Shown: piece after piece, positions 13,001 to 17,585 of the stretch
Layout of the letters: each line of letters opens with the position of its first letter
Position numbering within the stretch: position 1 is the first letter of the stretch
Assembly: GCA_001662425.1 (NCBI GenBank)
Contig: BDDC01000950.1
Coordinates: 1,172-18,756, forward strand
Origin: Chlamydomonas sphaeroides
Taxonomy: Eukaryota; Chlorophyta; Chlorophyceae; Chlamydomonadales; Chlamydomonadaceae
DNA: 17,585 nucleotides
Reading direction: 5' to 3'
The notes under the pieces: model-generated
What the model was told of the DNA's origin: nothing
What the model saw: the letters and a program-made list of their open reading frames with translations, nothing else
The model's database searches: none
Made by a program: the position numbers and the translations under genes

Positions 13001-16000
13001 TCGACAGCAACCCCTGTGCCCCGTCAAAGGCTGGCTGCACACTGCCGGTACGTAATTGCCCACTCTGCATTGCTAGCTTGGTGTATACACCCGGGGAGCC
13101 GCTGCCTGGACGGGGCTGCAAGGATGGCTGACAACAAGGCCATGGGACGCACAGGTGCAACTGGTTGCCTCGGCAGGCATCTCGGAGCTTGTGTACAACC
13201 TGGTTCCGGGTGGGACAAGAGTGATTGCTGCAAGCATATGGCACGCCCCAGCAAGGGTCGGTAGAGCCGAGCCTTCCGGGGCCTCACAACTCAGCAAGCC
13301 TGCAATTGCTGATGGACGGGTTTGCATTGATGATGTGAGTTTCCTTGCTCTGCCGCAATGCAAAAACAGGCGACATCAACTTTGGACAACTGTCCGCCTA
13401 CTCCCTATCGGTGAGAAGCCCAGCCTCGACATCGATGTCGGTGCCGCAATGCTTCACTGGCTCCCGCCATACTGCAGCTGCTGCCACGCACCAATTGCAA
13501 GCTCGACACGGCCCACCCTTACAACCCCGTCAGATGATCATCACATCATTCAACGAGGCCTGGCCAAGCAAAGACTACTACCTGTACGCGCTTGTGGAGG
13601 GCACCCTGGCTCGCGCCGGAACTGGCTACATTGAGGTGTGTTGACGGACGCTTGGCACTGCCACACACACATGTACACTGCTGCGCTGCAGGCACTGCAC
13701 ACGCGTGCCTCGTGTCCGCAAGCTGTTTGCATCACAACTCTGTCAAGAAGAATACCACGTGTCCTGCTTGCATTTGCTTGTCTGCTGAATTGCCAGCCAG
13801 CTCACGTTGCTCGCTGTAATCATGGACTACCGGACAATTTGCAGACACCTGTATCACTCGTGCGTGTTGCGTCGCCTGCTTCCACAGATACCCATTCCCG
13901 TGCCGCTGCTCATCTTGCGCGACCCTCCGGGTAAGAACCGATGATGCTTGGTAGACCCAGACAGCATGGCTGGGCGGGGTGCCAGCCCTCGACCAGATTG
14001 ATTGTGCGTTTCGCGGGCATGCGAATGATATGGTTGCTCACACGCGCACCCAGTTTTTGGACCAGCCATGTCACGCACAGCATCTGGAGACGACATGGCT
14101 TCAAAACGTTGGCAAGCTAGTCAAAGTGCCACCACCTGCAAACTTGTGCTGCTGCGCCTTGCACATCTCTTTCCGCCCCCTACATTCCCCTTGCAAATGC
14201 TTACAGGCGATGGCAGCTACGCCACAATGGAAAGCTCCATCAGCACGGCGGCCAAGCTGTCCATGGTCCACCGCGAGGACGTGACCTGCGGTGGACTCGG
14301 GAATGATGAGATCTGGCAAAAGGCACTGCCCTTTGTAAGTTTTGTTCATGCTGAGGGGCCTGAGGTCGACACTGGGGGAAAGGGTCATTTATCTCAGTAC
14401 CTATGCACTTGAAGATGAAAAACGTGTTGGCACTGCTGAACCTGCATTTTTGCCGTGCTGCCCCTGCTGTGCAACCTGCTGTTAACCCGACCAGAACTTG
14501 TTGAATGCAATTCCGTGGTCGGGGGTAAGCTGCTGACAACGGATCGGAGCTGCAATCTGCTGTAGCAGCATTGTGCTGTAGCAGCATTATGATCAACTTT
14601 TGCGATGGTAACTGGTATAGCATCGATCATGTTTGCATGCACGGCAGATATATGCACTATGATTTTGATGTCGGGTGTTGAGGAAAGTGATGCCAGAGAG
14701 TTGCATCCGATGTCCCGCCCCTGCCTGCACAGTTCATTGACTTGGTAAAAAAGGCGAAGACTGAGGCCGCGGTGGGTGTGAGGCAACTTCCTTGAACTTG
14801 CTTATCTAAACAATTCAAACATTGCATGGCCGCATGTCTCAGCACAAGAGGCGCCAACCATATGGCACATGTCTCCATGTTGCCCTATCTCCTTAATCAA
14901 CATGCAAGAATGACACCCCTTGATCTTGTTGGGAATGCATGTGTGCCGTCAGGTTGCATTCAAAGGGACGAAGCTTGCTGGCTTGCTTTCCGGTGCCGCC
15001 GACAAGGTGGTCGAACAAGGGGTGAGTTGTGGTAGCTGTGCTTGACCGCCATGCGTGGGGAGCTCCTCATCAGACAACAGCTAGCTGCACACAAGGATAT
15101 ACCCCAATGGCATGCAGCCGTGCGTGTAACCTATTTGTGTCTTGCTACTTTCGTTGCTTGTTGCTCCAGACCAAGCGGCTCAAGAATGTCGGCGGTGAGT
15201 TCACTCGTGCGTGCCGCTTGTGTTGCAAGCTATACATGCACCAAGGCTGGCAGCTGCATGCAATTAACGGCATCTCAAGGCAGCATACTTGTTATTTGTG
15301 CATCTGACCCCGTGACCGTGCATGCAGAGGGTTGGAGCCAACTTACAAAGACCCTGAGCACGAAACTGGGTACGTTGGTGCTATACACATGTATATATGG
15401 GTGAAGCCAAGCGACATCTGATGGCATTCCGGTGCTGTAGACTATGTAGACTGTGTATATGACAGCCCGCTGTTAAGCCCGCGCGGGTTGCCCTCACTGG
15501 GTGGGCATCCAGCTGTTTGTGTCCAGCGTTGCAGCTGCCAGACTGAGCATTGTTTCACATGCAGATGACCTTGCCGTTGTTAAGGGCCTCACAAGCAAGA
15601 TCGGTACGCTTCTGGTGCTTGATCTGCTGCAGTCAGAATTTTTAATGGGTCCTATAGCATGTGTGGCGTAGCTTCGTTGCTGCAGTTAAGAACTTCCCGG
15701 GGCCCCTGTAGATGATTTCTACGCTTTTGCCAGCAAGGCTGACGACGCTGTGACACTTGCGGTATGTCTGTGCAGCTCATAGGATGTCGTACATAGCACT
15801 AGCCGGCCGTTTATCCTTCAATCACTTTATCAAAATCATCGCCCCACAGGTCAATAATGCAAAGTCACTCGACGATATTGTTGACGATCTTGTCAAGCAG
15901 GGCAAAGATTTGGTAAGCAGATTGGCTCGGATGGACCTGGAGCGCATCATCAGGCATGCATATGTTTGCATTACATCACTCACGGCCCTCCCATGTGCCA

Positions 16001-17516
16001 TCTTACAGGGCGACGTCCTGAGCACGATACAAGTCATACGGGATCCCGGGTTGGCCGCAATGAGTGAGTGTGCTTGCAGATAAGACAGCCACTTAGAGGG
16101 CGCTAGCCACCAAAACAGCGCTATGCACATGAATATATACAAATATTTGCCATTGCAGAGGGCGACGCGTACTTGGACAATGTTGCCAAATCTGTGATGC
16201 AGCTTAACGAAGGCAAGTGCATATCAGGCTTTGCTGGCATAGTATGCAGTCCCAATCACCTTGGCTAGCTTGCTGTCCAATGCCCTCACTAATGTCAGCC
16301 CTGTCCTGCCTCATAACTCCCCACGCCAAATTTAACAATGAACACAGCGTAAGCAGGGCCAGGCGTGCATTGATGGGAGGCAGTGGGAAGCTGCGGGGTC
16401 TTGTAGCCAGCCAACGGCAAGCAACTAGCTTGAGAGCACATCCAATTGCCTTATATCTGACCCCATGCCGCTGTGAGGCCCCATCCACACCCATTGCTGA
16501 ACACAATCTCCCGCGGCCCCCACCTACATGTGCCCCTCTCTAAAACATGCATTTGTGATCAATTCCAGGGTATGTACGTATTTTGGGATAACAATGCTGA
16601 GGTTGGCGACACACATTGTTGCTTTAGCGGTTCCTCATAAGTACCCAATCACCCAAACCACAGGATCCCCAATTCTTCAGCAAACCACTGGCTGGTAGGG
16701 CAATGGCAACCTTTCTTTGTAGATACCCGCAGCCCAATCATGACTTGATTGGACATCAGCACCACATGCATACATGATTAAAGCTGATGTGCCTGCTTGC
16801 AGATCAACTGGCTGCTGTGACAGCGCTTGCCGGTGATATCCCTGGTGTGTATGCCTGAACCCCCTTAGGATGCTGGTGCATAGACCGACCTAGAATTCCG
16901 CATTAGTATTAAAAGTTCACATATGTGATGCGTATGTGGCTTAGATGCGGCTCCTATTGCACCGCCAAATCTGCAGGGTCGGCAGCAGCTGACGCTGGCA
17001 GCCAGGCCAAGCTTCTGGGCCAGGCATCCGATGTGGCGGTATGCACCAAATTTGTGATTCAAACGCTGGGAACTGGGAATAGGAATGATGCGTGTGGTGT
17101 GAACGTGGCAGGGCATGCATGCGCACCCCACCTTACCTAAGCCAGACCAAGAAGCCCGCTGCAACCCGATCACTCATACCCCCTTTCACTTTGTGAACGT
17201 GATCCCCAGGATGCTGCATCAAACTCTCTCACGACAAAACAAGCCGCCTCAGTGGCAGACGTGGTGAGTGTTGACCTATACGTACATCTCTCTGGGTGCA
17301 AATCTGAAGGCTGGTCCATGTCCAAACGACGTTTTAGTCTTTGTGCTTTGTGCTTTGTGCTTTGTGCTTTGTGCTTTGTGCCGGCAGGACGTTGGGAATG
17401 CTGGAAATGGAAAGGTCAACATTCGAAGTGGGACTTCAGATGCATCGGACCAGCCAAGCTGGGAAGAAATGGATGACCTCAAAAGATTGGTTACAGGCGC
17501 TACCGGCGAACTTCTT
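1..17516 (+). CDS. Giant multi-exon gene for a multi-CTLD extracellular protein (partial at both ends)
   Basis: Sixty-five exons joined by GT/GC-AG consensus give 2014 codons in one frame with consistent phase. Exons: 1-31, 201-267, 482-622, 870-1035, 1211-1594, 1829-1911, 2063-2070, 2204-2235, 2386-2407, 2558-2614, 2733-2998, 3437-3547, 3723-3745, 3862-4036, 4359-4426, 4600-4640, 4801-4876, 5020-5203, 5321-5337, 5591-5630, 5817-5977, 6151-6216, 6484-6637, 6810-7050, 7225-7296, 7433-7540, 7664-7810, 7956-8041, 8131-8203, 8407-8473, 8661-8776, 8916-9099, 9271-9380, 9467-9574, 9700-9803, 9923-9977, 10136-10168, 10289-10387, 10594-10733, 10992-11140, 11273-11386, 11528-11568, 11693-11735, 12046-12114, 12254-12412, 12651-12759, 12896-13047, 13155-13209, 13370-13410, 13534-13635, 13888-13930, 14207-14334, 14733-14771, 14953-15021, 15170-15194, 15328-15369, 15565-15603, 15712-15761, 15850-15912, 16009-16063, 16159-16212, 16803-16844, 16977-17038, 17210-17263, 17388-17516. 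Domain order: five CTLDs, a Cys-rich DUF4215-like motif, beta-sandwich stretches, an RDPPG block, then a helical tail. No membrane segment is evident. Sequons and paired cysteines suggest a secreted or surface protein (inference). Some weak-donor exons could be misplaced by a few codons, and exons whose length is a multiple of 3 could be missing from the longest introns. Two adjacent genes fused by my joining cannot be excluded. Confidence 0.82.
1255..1293 (+). other. Pro-rich inter-domain linker (P9-S-P3)
   Basis: Within exon 5 the frame reads nine prolines, a serine and three prolines, using mixed CCN codons. Linkers of this kind separate domains in green-algal pherophorin-type and other cell-wall proteins, where they are often hydroxylated and glycosylated. 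That is family knowledge and modification here is inferred. The linker sits between CTLD1 and CTLD2 and supports a green-algal extracellular protein. Confidence 0.85.
1300..2787 (+). other. CTLD2 with QPN/WND site and charged insert (exons 5-11)
   Basis: Exon 5 (1211-1594) gives YAYKIIHGSFEYMYFDEP, then RTWAAAKDVCTSLGGRMLEF and YWFGLRRD, a textbook CTLD N-terminal half. Exon 6 (1829-1911) gives DQPNNMNSKEHCAEI, with QPN at 1837-1845. Exon 11 supplies TWWNDLSCEQLLPYVC, with WND at 2746-2754. QPN plus WND is the family's calcium/sugar-binding arrangement, so this is the domain most likely to bind carbohydrate. In the model the two motifs are about 67 residues apart, well beyond the usual roughly 20. 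The extra sequence comes from small exons 7-10 (2063-2070, 2204-2235, 2386-2407, 2558-2614) and is rich in Trp, Lys and Glu (for example TKRWNKLTEAEKEANR). Confidence 0.85.
2063..2070 (+). other. Candidate 8-nt microexon with GC donor (exon 7)
   Basis: Exon 6 ends in phase 0 at 1911 and exon 8 (2204-2235) begins in phase 2, so a piece of length 2 modulo 3 is required between them. After the acceptor TTTCTCGCAG (ending 2062) the bases AACGCAAA are followed by GCAAGT, the usual GC-type donor. This gives N-A-K and restores phase. No GT donor in that stretch works before an in-frame TGA. The alternative is continuous reading of 2064-2235 with a different upstream junction. It rests on phase arithmetic alone. 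Confidence 0.45.
2830..3993 (+). other. CTLD3 (exons 11-14)
   Basis: The second half of exon 11 gives LTLSGVHYTMYGATMSWESA, then RAFCKGRHSYLVTFTSADEY. Exon 12 (3437-3547) gives LDIWTGFNTLRFGSL, exon 13 (3723-3745) DNKQAYFV, and exon 14 (3862-4036) GKCMIL, then GLEWEDCNRATVRPLC. The Cys positions and the WTGF core fit a CTLD. WED stands where WND is usual, and no EPN/QPD motif is seen. The Trp of EWTWTRPQLTD spans the exon 11/12 junction in phase 1. A short RTDAPSIKPAFQRT linker leads to CTLD4. Confidence 0.85.
2999..3436 (+). other. 438-nt intron (exon 11 to 12)
   Basis: A phase-1 intron with donor GTGCGT and acceptor TATGCAG. It contains many stops in the coding frame and no supported gene, repeat or RNA. 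It is low in obvious structure apart from Cys/Pro-rich shadow frames. Confidence 0.7.
4037..4358 (+). other. 322-nt intron (exon 14 to 15)
   Basis: A phase-1 intron from GTGTGT to CTGCAG. Nothing besides ordinary intron sequence is seen. Long minus-strand and plus-strand open frames crossing it have no recognisable protein content. Confidence 0.7.
4359..5869 (+). other. CTLD4 (exons 15-21)
   Basis: Exon 15 (4359-4426) gives DGYKYAYFRQALSFARAME, exon 16 (4600-4640) VCETLPDGELVTL, exon 17 SVAEWTDFRTFITENFF, exon 18 (5020-5203) IDDIWMGLSSFFE and a Trp-rich loop. Exon 19 (17 nt, 5321-5337) adds CGYAR, exon 20 (40 nt) a Pro/Ser loop, and exon 21 GWVATNTSDCRTARQFVC. The start, WMGL core and terminal C...C pair follow the CTLD pattern, with a long loop carrying a Thr/Trp/Phe-rich insert. 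QPN/WND motifs are absent. NTS in exon 21 is a sequon. The domain is spread over seven exons, so the small exons 19 and 20 could vary by splicing. Confidence 0.82.
4651..4690 (+). repeat. G-rich tract cluster in intron 16
   Basis: G runs of 4, 3, 11 and 7 (4651-4654, 4660-4662, 4664-4674, 4684-4690) lie just downstream of the donor of exon 16. They could form a G-quadruplex in RNA or DNA and may also be a region of sequencing error. No gene function is inferred. Confidence 0.7.
5930..6964 (+). other. CTLD5 (exons 21-24)
   Basis: Exon 21 ends SKFDLHMGITAM, exon 22 (6151-6216) has TYTLITTPSLRANWTQ, and exon 23 (6484-6637) AQLVCRHLPNVDGYLATLHS with AEDMGYFSRIAEM and IWVGFADFLSPG. Exon 24 (6810-7050) has YWQTGMLDGSQQSTGW, then DGCGYLDTATVQLRRAPC and FAYLC. 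The order AQ-CR-GYLATLHSAED, WVGF, W...G, CGYLD, C...C is a complete CTLD. NWT is a sequon. Codons are strongly GC-ending in exon 24 (69 of 79). No EPN or WND is present. Confidence 0.87.
6965..7463 (+). other. Inter-domain segment with VCBS-like GDGLPDVIVS motif (exons 24-26)
   Basis: After CTLD5, exon 24 reads HIAVAEVSGDGLPDVIVS, which resembles the start of an FG-GAP/VCBS calcium-loop repeat (DxxGDGxxDVxV). Exon 25 (7225-7296) follows with YDGNGQGSLIGLQQPTPP, and the exon 24/25 junction is phase 2. Only one copy is visible, so it may be a lone repeat or chance similarity. It links the lectin part to the Cys-rich motif. Confidence 0.4.
7467..7700 (+). other. DUF4215-like Cys-rich motif (exons 26-27)
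   Basis: Exon 26 (7433-7540) reads TCGDGIPAWGQEECDLGASN, closely matching the CGDGxxxxGEECDDGN start of DUF4215 repeats. These are short disulfide-rich extracellular modules found in bacteria, algae and protists. Exon 27 (from 7664) adds ICSGLDSAQPEC in phase, supplying two more cysteines. The usual GC..C.C ending is not intact, so the repeat is partial or divergent. Its role here is unknown; such modules are normally spacers or adhesive parts of large surface proteins. Confidence 0.6.
7701..9380 (+). other. Unassigned extracellular region (exons 27-33, residues about 943-1191)
   Basis: Exons 27-33 (7664-7810, 7956-8041, 8131-8203, 8407-8473, 8661-8776, 8916-9099, 9271-9380) keep frame and read as compact secreted protein, with beta-rich stretches (FTVTASASQAFIGIGDNGKL, DLVVAQEFEAITMR, GLVYRYCVIVSSDATALYWL). 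Exon 31 has a CGC motif, and exons 32 and 33 have single cysteines. NAS and NWS are sequons. The piece TVGSACESG...SIGLACGTRY and the following YRYCVIV suggest a fibronectin-III-like or related beta sandwich, but I could not assign a family. The region always co-occurs in this frame with the DUF4215-like motif upstream. Confidence 0.6.
9467..11140 (+). other. Two carboxypeptidase-regulatory/Cna-B-like beta-sandwich stretches (exons 34-40)
   Basis: Stretch 1, exons 34-35 (9467-9574, 9700-9803), reads GEVKTKYSTPAPDVRLTARL followed by STTTDDSGRYSLTVQTDIP. This G-V...P...V.L....T.T-DD-SGRYSLTV order is typical of carboxypeptidase regulatory-like domains. Exons 36-38 (9923-9977, 10136-10168, 10289-10387) follow, with HAFTIGG and AIVDDSAMPILGVV. 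Stretch 2, exons 39-40 (10594-10733, 10992-11140), has CPVAGASVCSI, CVNTLANGAFSVTAGIG and LEVRYFNHSMQINMPP. It again gives the V.GA.V-[...]-T..NG.F.V pattern, with extra cysteines. NST and NHS are sequons. The assignment is by pattern only. Such folds serve as stalks or prealbumin-like spacers, not enzymes. Confidence 0.55.
11273..13635 (+). other. Unassigned Cys-containing region (exons 41-50, residues 1422-1716)
   Basis: Exons 41-50 are in frame: 11273-11386, 11528-11568, 11693-11735, 12046-12114, 12254-12412, 12651-12759, 12896-13047, 13155-13209, 13370-13410, 13534-13635. They read VRVGLTGGLCEYALGRVHLE, YVTLEPTASYTEF, then FVNLTARGAYQETQ, TLCRDFKGTYIRC, VYKARIQLYQMYGTLRC, and finally NEAWPSKDYYLYALVEGT. 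Alternating hydrophobic runs suggest repeated beta sandwiches continuing the upstream stalk. Cys pairs occur in several exons, and VNLT is a sequon. I recognise no family. Exon 45 uses an unusual GTCGGT donor (12413), required by phase. Confidence 0.6.
11821..11916 (+). repeat. 48-bp tandem duplication in an intron
   Basis: Positions 11821-11868 and 11869-11916 are identical 48-bp units, starting CGAGTAAACC and ending ATGGTGGG, inside the 310-nt intron between exons 43 (ends 11735) and 44 (starts 12046). The rest of the intron holds no supported gene. Because 48 is a multiple of 3, an open frame runs through both copies, but it lacks splice and domain support. The perfect identity suggests a recent duplication or an assembly error. 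Confidence 0.9.
13888..14334 (+). other. RDPPG block (exons 51-52)
   Basis: Exon 51 (13888-13930) encodes IPIPVPLLILRDPPG and exon 52 (14207-14334) continues DGSYATMESSISTAAK, then REDVTCGGLGNDEIWQKALPF. The junction falls inside the glycine after PP. A hydrophobic strand, then RDPPG and a small-residue SYA run, looks like a conserved functional core. I recall LRDPPGG-SYA-like motifs in large uncharacterised proteins of algae and other protists, but I cannot confirm that here and know no function. The preceding strand is too short for a membrane span. Confidence 0.6.
14335..14732 (+). repeat. 398-nt intron with a 15-bp direct repeat that can form hairpins (14558-14572 and 14574-14588)
   Basis: Two copies of TGCTGTAGCAGCATT sit one base apart inside the intron between exons 52 and 53. 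Each copy contains TGCTG-TAG-CAGCA, a perfect 5-bp inverted repeat with a 3-nt loop. The rest of the intron shows no gene. Confidence 0.75.
16212..16802 (+). other. 590-nt intron after exon 61 with GC donor
   Basis: Exon 61 ends AACGAAG at 16212 and the intron starts GCAAGT at 16213, a canonical GC-AG donor. Phase 1 is kept into exon 62 (16803-16844). A further acceptor-like CCAGGG around 16568-16570 opens no exon that I can support. No gene, RNA or transposon is visible in this stretch. Confidence 0.6.
17340..17381 (+). repeat. Six-copy TTTGTGC heptamer array in an intron
   Basis: Six perfect TTTGTGC units end just before the acceptor CCGGCAG of exon 65. They supply much of the pyrimidine-poor 3' end of this intron. 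This is a simple minisatellite and is likely to vary in copy number. Confidence 0.9.
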
Positions 17517-17546
17517 GTAAGTGTGACTTGTGCAGCAGCCTCACAC

Positions 17547-17548
<2 letters not shown>

Positions 17549-17585
<37 letters not shown>
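17549..17585 (+). other. 37-nt poly-C run at the window end
   Basis: The last 37 bases are all C, in the intron after exon 65. A pure homopolymer ending exactly at the edge usually marks a contig end, a collapsed repeat or a sequencing dropout. It is not a biological feature I would rely on, though short C tracts do occur in algal introns. Confidence 0.85.

Larger units (their letters stand above)
14733..17516 (+). other. Small-exon helical tail (exons 53-65, residues about 1774-2014)
   Basis: Thirteen exons of 25-129 nt (only the last exceeds 69) encode Ala-, Asp-, Lys- and Leu-rich sequence without cysteines. Examples are FIDLVKKAKTEAA, KLAGLLSGAADKVVEQG, GWSQLTKTLSTKL, DDLAVVKGLTSKI, DDFYAFASKADDAVTLA, NNAKSLDDIVDDLVKQGKDL and DQLAAVTALAGDIP. 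Hydrophobics recur every 3-4 residues, as in amphipathic helices or a coiled coil. Several exons begin with phase-1 GAT codons and end before a G. The last exon (17388-17516) has WEEMDDLKRLVTGATGELL and ends at a GTAAGT donor, so the gene continues past the window. This region could be the start of an elongated helical rod. Confidence 0.65.

Noticed and set aside
13300..13342. A possible exon (CTGCAATTGCTGATGG) ending at GTGAGT
   Set aside because: Including it leaves phase 2 and a 35-nt intron that breaks the frame into exon 49. Skipping it joins exon 48 (13209) to exon 49 (13370) perfectly.
1..17585. tRNA, rRNA, CRISPR, transposon ends and prokaryotic operon signals
   Set aside because: Nothing matching was seen. 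The intron-exon structure explains the window.

Overview
The window looks like nuclear DNA of a eukaryote, most likely a green alga of the Chlorophyceae (volvocine or related). The evidence is dense short exons, introns with GTGCGT, GTGAGT or GTGTGT donors and GCAG acceptors, and GC-rich third codon positions. A short Pro/Ser linker of the kind common in algal extracellular-matrix proteins joins two lectin domains. The species cannot be named from the sequence.

Almost the whole window is one plus-strand gene that runs off both ends. Joining exons by splice consensus and phase gave 65 exons (positions 1 to 17516). They form one uninterrupted reading frame of 6044 nt, or 2014 complete codons. 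Every junction agrees in phase and no stop is read through. No start codon, signal peptide, stop codon or UTR is inside the window. The 8-nt exon 7 is the weakest part of the model.

Layout: exons 1-24 (1-7050) encode five C-type lectin-like domains (CTLDs). The first two are separated by a PPPPPPPPPSPPP linker. CTLD2 carries QPN and WND calcium/sugar-site motifs, but a charged insert lies between them. Exons 26-27 hold a short Cys-rich CGDG...EECD motif (DUF4215-like). Exons 27-33 are unassigned, Cys-containing and probably extracellular. Exons 34-40 contain two beta-sandwich stretches resembling carboxypeptidase-regulatory/Cna-B-like folds. Exons 41-50 are unassigned. Exons 51-52 carry a striking PLLILRDPPG...GSYATMESS block. 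Exons 53-65 (14733-17516) are tiny, mostly 25-69 nt, and encode an Ala/Asp/Lys/Leu-rich helical tail with lower GC3.

The product is best described as a giant, multi-lectin, probably secreted or surface protein. Several N-glycosylation sequons (NNT, NTS, NWT, NAS, NWS, NST, NHS, NLT) fit that, but its function is unknown. Non-coding content is introns, some with small repeats: a 48-bp tandem duplication, a 15-bp hairpin-forming direct repeat, a heptamer array, and G-rich tracts. A terminal 37-nt poly-C run is probably a contig edge or sequencing limit. I see no RNA gene, transposon, CRISPR array or convincing minus-strand gene.
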